From positions 16,812,254 to 16,876,253 of the forward strand of contig NC_064555.1 of assembly GCF_023856365.1 (NCBI RefSeq): a stretch of DNA of 64,000 nucleotides. Direction: 5' to 3'. Positions 35,301-48,900 of the stretch are shown here, one piece after another (within the stretch, counting starts at the first letter, position 1; every line of letters begins with the position of its first letter). Source of the stretch: Brienomyrus brachyistius. Taxonomy: Eukaryota > Chordata > Actinopteri > Osteoglossiformes > Mormyridae. The notes beneath the pieces are model-generated. The model saw only the letters and a list, made by a program, of their open reading frames with translations. It searched no databases and had not been told where the DNA came from. The position numbers and the translations under genes are program-made.

Positions 35301-38300
35301 TCACAATGGGCAGGAAAAGCCTGACACTACATTTTATTTATCAGCTGGAAAGGGCTTTATCACGCACCAAACGACTGAACATCCAGTCAAAGAGGGCGGC
35401 GAAATGCTACAACACAAACAGACAAATTTCTCTCTGTGTGTCTGTCTGCATTTTTCAATTGGTCACATTAAGGTCATCGCCCAAATGATTCTTTTGTTTA
35501 GTCATTTTGTCATGCTTAATCGGTTAAAAAAATTTTATGGCACTTACCTTTGCTAGCTAAACAAAGTTAGCAGGTACTAATGATTTCATTATTTATTAGA
35601 CATAAGCAACTGGTAACACAAGCAATCATTAGTACCGCCTTTGGTGCACAATGCCCCTGTCTCCCTGTGGGCCCGTACGCCCGTCAGTACAGTCAGCGTG
35701 TCAGTGAAGTAAAGCGGCATGGTGGGCAGGCCGGTAAGTGGTACTAACCTCTACCAGCTGGGCGAGGTGGCGGTGATGGTGACGGAGGCAATGGCAGGGG
35801 GAGGGGGCACGCAGCACATCCACAGTGAAGGGGCACAGGGTGGAGGATGGGGGGGGGGGAGGTGGGGGGCACGGGGTGCAAAGGGGGGCATGTCGAAGGC
35901 ATGTGGTGCAGGAGGTTTTGCAGAGGGGGTGGGGGGAGAATGGAGGGCAGGGTAGTTACAGGGATAGGAGTGCAGAAACAATATAATGTGTTAGATGAAT
36001 GACATGCACACACAAAATAAAGTAGCATATGTCGCTAACACTGAGGCTGCCTGGGATACAGCTCTGCTCATACAGGGGCGCACACAGCCTGAATCCCCAC
36101 AGGGCCTGGAATAAGCCCCACACGGGGGGGTTGCGCTTCTCAGGGCAAAAAAACTGCATCACATAAATTTTAAATAACTAACAAATTAGAGCAGTGTTTC
36201 CCATGCCGGTCCTCAGAGAACCACAGCGGTCCATGTTTTTGCTCCCTCCCAGCTCCTAGCCAGACAGACAGTCCACATTTTTGCTCCCTCCCCGCTCCCG
36301 CGCAAAAATGTGGACTGAGGGCCCTTGAGGAACAGATTAGGAAACACTGGATTTGATATTAAAATTCAGTCAGTAAAAAGTCAGTAAATAAGACAGAATG
36401 CTCCACAGTGAGTGAGTGTGTGTACGTGTGCATGCATGCCGAGTCAGGCAGGCAGGCAGGCAGGCAGGCATGCAGCGGCAGGCAGGGGGCGCACCTGCGC
36501 AGACTGCGACACGGCCTCGTCCAGGGCGGTGGCCCGGGCCTTGACCTCCTCCTTGATGGCCTGATAGCGGCTCTCTGTGTCAGCGAAGCGCCGTCTCACC
36601 GACGCCCCCTCCAGGGCACTCAGCTCGGCCAGTTGGGGACCGATCTTCAGCAGCTTGTCAATGTGGGGCTTGTGCTCGGCGATGGACTCCCTCAGAAGCT
36701 GGGGGAGGGGGGCAGTGGGGCCCATTAGGGGGGGTGGCAGGAAGGGTGGTGGTGGTGGGGGGGGCAAACAGTTAAAACAGAGAGCCCACCATTACAGTTT
36801 TACAGCGCTAGTCTTTCTCTTTAAAAAAAAAAAGTTCTGGTATTTTTAACCAGAAGCTTAAGGGTGTGGAGCATAAGACATAAGAGGGGCCATAATTCAT
36901 ACAGAGGGGCTGACCGTATGATCAGCTAATAGTATGTTGTGAATCAGTGAGTGACAGGGGATGGAGCCAATCAGTTTTCAGCTGGGGCCAGTACCCTTGT
37001 GGCTCCACCCCTGAATGCACCCCATTTAACTCTTACACCCAGCCCTCCTCTCTGCCCCCCCGACCCCTCTCACCCGCATCTGGTCCTGCTGCAGCCGCAG
37101 AGTCTCCGAGTCGATGGCGGGCGGTGGCAGCTGGGCGATCAGCGCCTCAGTCTCACCCAGCCAGGGCTCCAGCTCGTCGTGCGTCTCCCAGAAGCGGCCC
37201 ACGAGCGCCTGGGCCTGCTCCAGCGCTGAGAAGCGCTCGGCATGACTCTGGCTGACTGTCTCAAAGCGCACGTGCAGGGATTCAGTCTTGGCCTGTGGGG
37301 GGTGGATCGGACAGTTCGGATCCATACAAGTGAAGGCTTAGAATGACAGACAGCATCTGCTCCTTCCCTCACTGAATATGCACATCCAGAGAGAAGCGAA
37401 ACAGCTTATGGTTTCAGAAAATGCATAATTTTCCAAGGTTGGAGATAATCTGAAGGATCCAAATGCAGGACCAGAGGCCCCTGCCCCCTTACCACACCCT
37501 CAGGGCCCCCCCGCCTTGCCTTGGGGCCCCCTCACCTTGAGGGCCTCCCGCTGTGGCTCGTTGCATGCCTCCAGCACGACAGGCTGCGTGCGCAGCAGCT
37601 GCTCCATGGTGTCGCGGTGCCGGATGATGTCGATATTGAAGGCGCGTTGCACCTGCATCTGAGCCACGGTCACGTCAGGCTCCAGACTCAGCGGCCCCAG
37701 GGAGGCCAGCTTGCGCTCCGTCTCACCTACCCAGGCCAACTCCGCATCCACGGCCTCCTCATACTAACATCCAGACAGGGGAGGCAGGAACAACAGCAGC
37801 AAGCGAACGAGGGAGGGAATAAGGGAGGTCAGGAGTGCCCACGGAAAACGGGGGATATTTCGGATTAGGGTGGCTGTGTGAGATGCAGTACCTGCTGTGA
37901 CCTCTGGATGGCGGCCTGCACCAGCTGCACGCGTTGGGTGATGGTTTCGTCGGCTTGCCGGTAGCGCTGGTTGGCATCGGCGACCAGACGGTCGAGCCCC
38001 TCTCGAGCGCGCCAGGGCACCAGGTCCAGCAGAGCGCTGCCCACCTCGTTGACCGTATCCAGAATGAGCCGCTTCTCCGCTGAGATGCACTTCAGCTCCT
38101 ACACACAGACACACAGGGTCTAGCTCCAGAGACCGACAGACCGACAGACCGACAGACAGACAGAGACACATACTTTTTGTCTGTCCTGATAGGCCGGCGT
38201 GGTGTCCGGCTCCATATTGTTCAGCTCTGACTCCACGCTCTCCAGCCACTGGCTGATGTCTTCATGGGCGGTGGCGAATCGTGTTGCCAGCTGCAGGGCC

Positions 38301-41300
38301 TGCTCAAGGGTCCGGAGGGCCTTGCTGCTGCTGGCAGTCATCTCTGCATAACGACTCTTAATCCCATCCAGCTTCTCTTGGATCAGCAGAACCTCCTCAC
38401 CTAAGCCAAGGTACATGTAATGGCAGCACAGGTGAGGGAAGTACAGGTAACGGCAGCACAGGAGCCTGATATACACCCATATTGGCGTAGTCACATGCCG
38501 AGGCTGAAGGGGTCCATACCTGTGGTCTGCTTCAGCAGAGCCTGTCCGTTCTTAATGGCCTGGTCGACCGTCTTCTTCCTGCTCAGGATTTCCTCATTCA
38601 GAGACTGTTGGAGAGGTGGGAACACAAATGACCTTATGGGACACACATCCCTGCAGGGTAGATCCTCTCTATATCACCCTCTACAGCTGCCCACTCGCTC
38701 CCGCCACCAGCAGCCCATATGAAGAGAGCCGATCCTGCAGTAGGACGCGTGTACACCCCCCACTGCTTCTCATACACGCACGCTCGCATGTGCACGCTCC
38801 CCGTACCAGGGTGTATTTGTGCAGCTCTCCCAGCTGCTCAGGCTGGTAGCCCTGCACTTCCACCTCCGCCAGCCTCTGTGCCACCTCCGCCAGCCAGTTG
38901 AGCACCTCCACCTCCTCCTCGCCGAAGAGCTGCGCGTTGGCCAGCGCTTGCTCCAGCAGGGTGGCGCGCCTCGCACAGCGCTCCAGCAGCTCGCCGTGGC
39001 CCCCCTGTGCCGCCCCCACACGCTCTGCCAGCCACTCGCGGTCCGCCCGGCTACTCAGTGGGCCCAGCGCCGCCCCCAGGGCCTCCAGCCGCTTCATCTC
39101 GGCCTCCCGGGAACGCACCTCCTCGTGGAGGGCCTGGGAGCGGGGCGGGACAGCGCCCCCGAGTGGCGAGGGAATGGGAGTGGGTGAGAACAGGACGATG
39201 GGGTGGGAAATCAGGAGTGCAGGGGAGAAGAACATAAAAGATGGATCATGCAGATGGTAAATCATAAATAAATCACAGTAAAAACAAAGATATGGGCTAA
39301 AAAGGAACAGCGAGACAAACGCATAACATAAGCTCATAAAACATAAAAACTCGTAAAACAAATGAAATAATCGGCTTATCATGGCCAATTACAGGACATA
39401 ATGAGGTTACCACAGCAGGCATGTTCCAGGACGACTATAAAGGAAACATGACGTATTGCAAGCAAGACCAACAGGAAATGGGGGGGAAAGAGGGGGTAAG
39501 GCAGGCTGGCTGGGTGGGGGAGTGGCTGAAGGTACGCTCAGTGGAAGGCCCTCCACACGGGACATGTACCCCAGTCCTGCTTTGTAGCCCATGTGGGTCT
39601 CATGGTACTAGCTGACCCCCGTAAGAGGAGTAGTGAAAGCACCCTCCCCTCCCCCCAGGCCAGTGGACATCCCCATGATTTTGTGTGCACCCCACAGGGT
39701 GACTGCTTAATGGTGGGTAACACCTCCATTCTCCTCAGAGCAGGGTAACCTGGAGCCTGTCATACCGCTGCTGTCCTCCAGGGACAAATACCTTGTGGCG
39801 TGCGATCTGTTGAGTGATCTTGGCGGTCTGGGTGCCCATGGGCTCAGCGGTGTTGAGGCGTCGCTCGGTGGCACTCAGCCACTCTCCCAGCGGCTCCGCA
39901 GCCTCGTGGAACTGCAGTGCCAGAACCTGCAGCTCCTCCAGCTGCCGCTGCCTGCACAGCCGTCGCGGAGAGACAGGTTAGATGGGGTCTAGGCTGGTAG
40001 GAACATATACCTGCGCACACGCACACGCGCCAATGAACGTACCGAGCGCCGGCCTTGCCCAGCAGCTGGCTCCACCTCTCTCCTAGGCTCTCCAGCTGTT
40101 TGCGGATCTTGTCCTGGTCATGAGGTTCGGCGGGTAGCGGCGATGCGCTCCCCCTCGGCTTGAATCATCTCCACCGTGCCCCGCCGGTCGTCCAGGAGTC
40201 GCTGTAACAGCTGGGTGGGGGTGGGGGTGGGTGGCGGTTTACAATCTCAAGACAATGTAAAGTCATAATCACAGGAGCAAACCTGCTACTGGCCATTATT
40301 AAACAGGTAAGAGAACTCAAACACTGGCCCAGCCCGTCCCATTTCCAGTGCCTACTTCCTGCTTTCCCCACATTCTGTACACTGCACTGCCCACCTCACT
40401 TCCTGATTTCTCCACATTCTGTACCATGCACTGCTTACCTCACTTCCTGCTTTTCCCGCTTCCTGTACCCTGGACTGCTTAATTCACTTTCCGCTTTCCC
40501 TACTACCTGTACCATGCACTGCTTACCTCACTTTCTCCTTTTCCTGCTTCCTGTACCCTGCACTGCATACCTCACTTGCCGTTTTCCCCGCTTCCTGTAC
40601 CCTGCACTGCATACCTCACTTCCTACTTTTCCCTGCTTCCAGTACCCTGCACTGCATACCTCACTTCCTGCTTTTCCCTGCTTCCAGTACCCTGCACTGC
40701 ATACCTCACTTCCTGCTTTTCCCTGCTTCCAGTACCCTGCACTGTTTGCTTCACTTCCTGTGCCCTGCTTCCTCACTCACCTTCTGCTCCTGTATCTGAG
40801 CCTTGACCACCCTGTACTCAGCTGACGGGGGCTTCTGATTTGCTATCAGGTCCTCCGTGTCACTGAGCCAGCTTAGCAGGGGCTCGAGGGCATCTTGGAA
40901 CTTCCCACAATGCAACAGGGCCTCCTGCAGCTGTGTGATGCGCTCCGCCACCTGTGAGCAAGCACACTGGGAGTCATATGTGTGTGGCGGCCGGACGTGT
41001 CATTAGAAACATGCACACCCCCACACCCACCCGTTTGTTGAGAGAGTTCCAGCGCAGGTTGGTGGCATCCAGGTCGTGTTCCAGTGCTTGCGTGTCTGTG
41101 TCCTTGGCCGCACTCTGGATCAGGCCCTGGCCCACGGCGTTTACCTGCTGCAGTCGGGGCTGGATGCTGTCTACTTGCTCCCGCTCAACTGCCTGGAGAG
41201 GGCATTGGGGGGGAGCTCAGATACAGGAGCGAAAAGGTCGGCAGTTCAAATCCCACAGTCAGCAAAGTGATGTTACTGTTGGGTCCCTGAAAAAGGCCCT

Positions 41301-42161
41301 TAACCCCCAACTGACCCAGCCTTCTCAATTTCATCACTTTGGAAAGCATCTATTAAAAGAAATGTTATATTTCCCCCAATTCCTTTCCAATCATTAAATA
41401 CTGGTTTATAAGCAGGCCTGCTGTAGTGAAAAACAAACAAGTAAGTGCTGCTGTCGTCATCATCCTCCATGCCTTTAGCGTTAATATGTAACGATTTTGT
41501 GAAAGTATGCTGAGCCCGTTAGATTTGGCACCAGAGGGCAAACGGTTGTGTTTGAAGCGCGTTCACTTCAGAAATAATGCGCTGGCAACATACAGCAGCA
41601 CCGGGAAGCTCAGAAATCACGCCCAGTGAGATCTGCACTGGAAATTACACCCATTAAAAAGCAGAACAACATGTGGAGCTCATCATGCCAGATGATCTGG
41701 TGCAAACACCAAGAGCACGCACACGGAGAGAGCAGCCCAGCCCTGCAGCCCTGCCCTGCCCACAAAAAGAGGCCGACAGAGACAGCGCCATTACCCCAAA
41801 ATACCAGCACATCGCTGAGATTCTCAAATGTTGGACATTTGAAACCTCAGTGATCTTCAAGCCCACGAGCTGCTGGCCGTAAAATCTGCAGTCGCAGTAG
41901 CAGAGCAACATGTACTACCAAAGTGCTCTGCTGTTGCTCGGAAGATCTCAGAAAGACAGGATGCTGGGAGACAACAGGAGCAGAGGAGGAGGACGAGGAG
42001 GAGGGGGTGGAGGTGGGAAAAGAAAAATAATAAAGGGGATAAAAGGATTACAGATAAAAGAGCATACACACACACACGCACATACATACACACATATACA
42101 CGTGCACATACACAGGTGCACACACACACACACACACACAGGTGCACATACACACACAGGT

Positions 42162-42202
<41 letters not shown>

Positions 42203-42221
42203 CACACACACACACACAGGT

Positions 42222-42258
<37 letters not shown>

Positions 42259-42900
42259 CACACACACACACACACAGGTGCACACACACACACACACAGG
42301 TGCACACACACACACACACAGGTGCACACACACACACAGACACACAGACACACAGACACACACACACAGGCACACACACCCAGCCTGACTGCGCTGAGTC
42401 ACAGGGCCAGGCCACATTCAACCTGCCACTTCCGTCACCCTGCCACTCCTGGCACGACCTCTCCAGCACACTGCAGGCTGACGTGATGACAGCACAGAGA
42501 ATGCAGTGAGGTACGGAGGGGGGAGGACAATGCAAGAGAGGAGCCACAAGATGACTGGGCTTTGCAAAGCTGCGATGGATTCTTCTGCTTGTGGCAGACT
42601 CACCGTTTCCTAACCAGGGTCCTGCAAGCTGCCGCCCCTCTGAGCAGCTGATAACCAAGCATGAGGCACATGGAAACACACATGCGAAGGAGGCCTGAGG
42701 GACTTACTGATATCAGACTGAGAAGCAGAGACCACGGGCTGCCAGGCTGGGAGATTATGGGTTTGCAGCAATGCATGATGGGGGGGGGAGAGAGAGAGAG
42801 TGGGGGGAACTGCATGATGGGAGAGGGAGCCGGAAGGTGGCATGTGAAACAGTACAGTCTTTGTGACAGTTTTAGAGGGTGCCTCTGAATGCGTCCAACG

Positions 42901-42951
<51 letters not shown>

Positions 42952-45900
42952 TTCTCGTGACAGGATGCTCTGTGTACAGCTGGTCTCTGCACACATCTGT
43001 GCCGTGGCGATGGGCGTCTCAAACAGGAAGGGACTCTATCCCAAAAACAATGAGGTAGAGGCCTTGACCTGCTTTATCCCACTGCATGCCTGTGTGTGTG
43101 TTGGTGCTGCGTGTATGTGTGGAGTGCACGCCAGTGCTGCTCATAGGTGTGGAGTGCACGCCAGTTCTGCGCGTGTGTGTGGAGTGCACGCCAGTGTTGT
43201 GTGTAGGTGTGATACTCATGTATATCTATCTCCATCACACTGCCTGTTCAAAATGTTCACACCTCCTGTCTGCCCTTTGCTCCTTTCAAAGCTCACTCTG
43301 CCACTGTGTCATTACTCCCAATGTACACAGTCAGATCCTTCTCAGTCTCCTTTTCCTGAGTCACAAATTCATTCATTCATTCATTAAGTTCCCCCTGCAG
43401 CCCAATCTCTCTCCCTCTTTCCCATTCTCCTCCCGCCAGTGGAAAGTGGTCCTCTCCGGAACGTAACCGGGATGGCGATCATTCCAGAGCTCCGTGCTGG
43501 GAAGCTGGGGGCAGGTGGGGGGGTTGTGCTCTGTCGCCTACACTCTCACACCCCAAGGCCACTGTGAAGCCCCCTTACCCATGCACTCTGTAGGCAAGGC
43601 TTCGTGGGAAGTGTCAAGCTACATAACGCTCCACTCCGTCCCAGCAATTCCTCCTCACCCCCCCCGTACCCAAGGAGGCTGGGATACAGCAAAGTGTTGG
43701 AGGGGCACCGGTTTCCATGGCAGCACCCCAGCACCAGCAAGACCGCAGGTCCCGTTAACACCATAGCGCATGTGGCTGCAGGTCCCGGTAACACAGCAGC
43801 GCATGCAGTCCGCATATTAACCAAACACATACATGTACATGCCAGGTCATACATGTAACATACTGTCCCCATGCTGCAGATTACATGTGTGTTTGGCTGT
43901 GGTCACAGCCCACAGAGAGCGCAGGACAGAAAGGCAATATGAGTCCTGTCTTCAGTGGGAAGCTAAATGAAGCGACATTATTCCATTCAAATCGCAGGCA
44001 ACATAACCAGTGGCTCCCACTGCATCCTGGGAGAATTCACTGCCTCGTCTCACCCCCAACCCTCACCCACCCCCACCGTCTTTAAATCTCTCACCTCCTG
44101 TACTGCTCCTTTCACTGTTCCCCTTTCTCTTTTACCCTGCTCCCTCCTTCCTGCCATTTTAATTTTAATTTTTACTACAGGACCTATCCACTGTCCTGCA
44201 TCCTGCACGGTGCGTGGCATAACGGGCTGATTAAGAGATTACCTCATCACCCGCCTTGCCCCACCCCACCTGGCTGTTTTCCACCTTCCTGGTCTGACAG
44301 GTGCTTCCTGTCTGTGCTGTCCCGCTGCGCCTCAACCGTCATAACAGGCAGCAATGCCCGGGGGGCGCCCTCCTGCTTCTGCAGGACCCGCACCGTCTGC
44401 TTTCTGCTCTCTCTCATGCTGCTGCCCCCCACCTCCACCCTGTCTTTTCCTCCCCATTTCACTCGCTTCTGATTTGTGCACAGGTGTGTTGCAAATTCAC
44501 AGGCTAAAGGAGCCGAGACACACGGCCCAAAGGGCCAGCTCTCGGACTCCTGAAGGCCGACGCAGACACCGACCGCTTACGGTTGGCTGCACGGGGGTGA
44601 CGGTGGCCACTCTCACTCCCTTCTCAGACACGGCCTTGTGTGCCAAAGCTCTGTGCAAGCTGATAGGCTGCTCTGGGCCAGCTAGGACTGCGCGGGAGCG
44701 GATCAGCTTCTCACGAACGGCCGGCTTAATGCCGCGGGGATGAAATGAAGCACTGCTGTGATGTCATCACACTGGAGCTGGCCAGCGAGCATGAGACAGC
44801 CTGAGCAAACAGACACACAAAACCACACACCATGAACCTTACACGTACTAACGTACCCTCAATCTTACACACACACACACACACACCTACCTACGCTTTG
44901 TGCAACACACACAGGATGACCAGACAGCAATGTAAGCCCTGAGCCCAGATGACAGTCACACTTTGGGACATGTAACACACAGACTGGCACACAGAGCTCA
45001 GAGAGGCAGGGAACAACCAAGTACCCACTCAAGGTAATCTGAGCCTCTGTGCTTCACACTGCAGCAAAAACACATTTAACAGCACAGTAACTGACAAATT
45101 ACATTCCTCTCCCCTACAAACAAGTGTCCCATGATCAGTTAAATGGAACTTACTTAGTCTGAAATAGACACAGAAAGCTGTGCTAATATTTCAACAGCAC
45201 CACCTCCCAGAAGTCAAAACAGAGGGGCGAGTGGCCAGGCTGAGTAGGGTGAAGGGAACCGGCAGGCAGTTCCTCAGACACCATGCCGACATGTGCATGG
45301 CGGCACCCGGCAATATGCGGCAGATACGCGGCGGCACCCGGCAGATACGCGGTGGCACAGCACTACGTGGCAAATACACAGCTCCCATGTTAGCACACAC
45401 ACCTGACCTGCCCACCTGGCTGAGAGACACATGCATGAGCAGAAAAGATGAGATTGCCGGCTGATTCCCAGCCAGACAGAGAAGCCGTACCTCGGCCGCT
45501 TTCTCTGCCTCAGGATACTGTGACAAGGCCGGATCCTCCCCTGTGCCTGCGTCTGCTCCTGTTCCCAATCCTGATCCCACTCCTGCTCCCTCCACCCGGT
45601 TCTCGCCAAACAGCCCCTGGAGAAGGCCAAGCTCCAGCTGCTCCCAGGGGTCAACATCCGGCAAGTCCGGCTCCAACTCCAGTCCCGATCCCGATCCTTC
45701 CGAATCCCAGTCGCTGTCCCCGGTCGTGGATCCCAGTGTGAAGTGGACTGCAGACCGGCTGTCCTCTGACTCCGAGTCGGAGCCCCAGCAGGCAGAGATG
45801 GTGTCCGCAGCCACCGGGAGGCGCTCCGGGGCTGCCAGGTACACAAAGCTGGCAGTGGAAAGGAAGGCACTCTCCTCCAATTCGAGGTCTGGCTGGGGCA

Positions 45901-48900
45901 GGGGGCTGGGGGGGGCGGATTCTTCTGATGGGGAGGGGGGGCTCCCAGGGGCAGAGGACGTCGGCATGGATACCGCCAGGTACACAAAGCTATCCGTCGC
46001 CACGAAGGTGTCCCTGTCCTTGCTGCCCAGCTCTGCCCCACTGGCATCAGGCTTAGAGGGCAAAGGGGGCAGGGGGAGAGAGGAGGGGCCATCTGACTTA
46101 GGCGTGCAGGTAATCCTCTGTGCTGGATCCCCCAAATCGCCATTACTATCCTGGGGAGCGGAGATCTCCACCACCACAGGAAGGGAACCATCCAGTGTTA
46201 CGGTTCCCATGGGGGTCTCCCCACCCCCCTGGCATGTCCCTGACAGAGCTAGCTCCTCTGCAGGTATAGTCTGAAGCTCCTCTGATCCCAGAGTCCCACC
46301 TTGCTCTTCATCTGTATTGCTTGCTTTGAAATGTTTGTGCTCTCTGATTTCCTGTGTCTCCTGGTTGGACTCCTGAAGGAGCTCATAGGGCTGCACCTGC
46401 TCTGGCCTTTCAGGGGCGGGGCCTGCTGCAGTCGCACAGGGGGACAGCATCCCCACCTGCTGAGGCCGCAGTGATTCTTCGCTGCCTTCCACTTGGTCCA
46501 TTCTGAAGTCTTCATCATCACTGACACTTTCAGACAATACCTCACTGCCCAGGACGGAGTCTGTGCCAGGCCGCTCGCCGTCGGATGGCGTGTTAGAGGG
46601 CACTGTCTGGTCCAGGTTGGTGGTGTGAATCCCACTGGAATCCGATTCACGCACATCTGTCTTTGCAGTCGGAAAACTGTGGTCCTCTTCCTCCCTTTCC
46701 TTCTCCTCCTCACAGAAAATGTGATCTGGCCCTGAGTGTTCTGACAGAACAACTTCTTCATAGAGGACAGAGAGGCCTAGAGGCTCCAGGGGACCTGGAA
46801 GTGCCACAGCTACATCAGTCTCTGCTGCCTGTTGTGTCTCCTCCTGCATCTCTTCCTCCTTTTCCACATTCGACAGAGTGGAGACCCGCTTAGGCTGCTC
46901 ATGTAGGCTAGGTTGCTCTTTAGCTTTGGCATTCACAGCAAGCTCCTCTCCTACCTCATGCTGCACCTCCACCTGCGTTTCCTCCTCTTTTTCCACATCC
47001 GGCAGATTGAAGTCCAGCTTAGGCTGCTCATGTAGGCTAGGCTGCTCCTTAGCTGTGGCATCCCCAGTCATCTCCTTTCCCACCTCCTGCTGCACCTCCT
47101 CCTCCTCCTCCTCTTCCACATCCGGCAAAATGAAGCCCAGCTTAGGCTGTTCAGGGAGGCTAGGTTGCTCTTCAACTTTGGTGTCCCCAACCAGCTGCTC
47201 TTCTGCCTCCTGCATCTCCTCCTCCTCCTCTTCCACATCCGGCAGAGTGAAACCTAGCTTAGGCTGCTGAGGAAGGCTAGGCTGCTCTTCAGCTTTGGCG
47301 TCCCCAACCAGCTCCTCTCCCTCCTCCTGCAGGCACTGCCTCTCTAGCTCCAAGAAAAGGTCATCGGACCCAGCCTCTGAACTCGGACAGGGGGATGTGC
47401 TGTGAGGCTCGGAACCTCTGAACCCGGATGGGGGGGTCAGGAAAGGCCAGCCCCCAGGAGAGGCCTCCTGCTGCACCTCCCTCTCCTGGAATTCCTTACA
47501 GGCCTGCGCTCTGCTCCTCTCCCTGCCATCTAACTTCAGCGCAGCCTCCCAGCTCTGCTCTTCACTCTGCTCATTTTCCTCCTGTTCCTCTTCCACCCCC
47601 TGGCCTTGTAGCTCTTGCAGGATCAGCTGCTCATCCTCCTCGAACCGGATCTCAGAGGCCGTGCGCTCACGCAGTTCTCCTGTCAGGGGTGGCCAATCCG
47701 CATCCATGTCTAGCAACCCATGTTCGCTGCCCTCCTGGCTCAGGCATGGTGAGAGTGGCAGGCCACTGAAGATCAGCTCCTGGCCATCTTGCAAGAAGGG
47801 TGAGGGGGGATTCAGGAGGTAAAGGGACTCCTCATCCAAGTCGCTGTCCTCCCCCAGCAGCGGGGGCAGAGGTGGCAGGGAGGGCAAGTTGTGAAGAACA
47901 GCCCCCTGACCCATCGATCTCCGCCCCCCTCTCATGGATCGAGGCCAGGTGCGAGCTTTGGTGGGGGGGCAGAAGATCGGCTTGGGTGACACTAAGGGTG
48001 GCAGGAGGGGGGTGGTCTCCTGGTCGTGTTCCAGAACTGGGGAGTCCCGCTCGTGTGCCGAATCTACAGACTGCACAGATACGATAGGTGGGTTTCTGGA
48101 CCATTTCTCCTCGATGTCCCGAATGCACTTGTAGGGGGCAATGGTGGGCTCCTTCTTTTCATGTCTAAGCCTCTGCGTCTCTCTCGGGCCTTCCAAACCT
48201 ATCTGGGACTGGTCCCCAGCTTCTGGCTGGACCAGGGGAAAGGCAGGTTTCACTGTGGGAAGCTGCTCTTTTGAAGGGGCTAAAGCAGGCATGTGCCGGG
48301 GTTGTTTGTGGGACACAGGGTGCGGAACAGCGTGCGGCTTCTGTCTGACCAGCTGCATCAGGGGGGCGGCCAGAGCCCCCGATGGGGCGCTTAAGGAAGG
48401 GGAGCAAGAAACAGGAGGGGTTTGGGTGCCCGTTGAGGAACTGGCAGATGTGGAGTAGGATGGATATGCGGGGGGAGTGGATGTGGGAGGAGGTGTTGGT
48501 AAGAGGGAGGGCAGAGGGAGCACTGGGGAGAGAGGGATACCGGCCCCGGACAGCCGCTTCTCTGCCGAGTCCCCTGGGGACAGTTCCAAGCGCTCTGCAA
48601 ACTCGGGGTAACTGGGCGGCATGAAGGCCTTCCACGAGCGCCTGTTTGGGTTGTCCCTCTTGTCGCCGCCCTGGTGACGCCTCTTGGTCACTACTGCAGC
48701 ACCACCTGGGGCAGAACACGATGCTGGAATGCTGGCAGCAGAAGCGGCACCTGGTCCCACCCCTGCAGGTGACTTTTGGGGGTCGCTCGTAAGCTTCAGG
48801 GCATCGAAGATCACCCGTTCATCCAGCTTCTTGGCACCGGAGTCACTGGGCCGTGGCAGAAACAGCCCCGAGCCCACCTCAGCCCCCAGCGTGCCATTGC

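Larger units (their letters stand above)
42381..45490. other. macf1 intron after the alternative first exon, right part
   Basis: About 3 kb between the CA array and the alternative exon. It holds (GT)n at 42901-42945, a short tandem 'gtgtggagtgcacgccagt' repeat at about 43108-43210 and (CA)n at about 44868-44887. I see no exon that I can support. Confidence 0.55.

Noticed and set aside
41031..41192. Acceptor four bases farther downstream (ggcag|TTGAGC)
   Set aside because: It would put the exon in phase 1, which disagrees with both possible upstream exons; tctccag|GCAGTT gives phase 0.
41910..42679. His/Thr-rich and Cys/Val-rich frames of up to 243 codons
   Set aside because: They are CA-repeat translations and have no conserved features.
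45191..45490. Continuation of the alternative first exon to the stop at 45191 (100 more codons)
   Set aside because: A good donor (gag|gtacggc) at 45490 has the phase needed to join exon 41192, and the residues after it lose the acidic character and look like intron. An isoform ending at 45191 by intron retention cannot be excluded.
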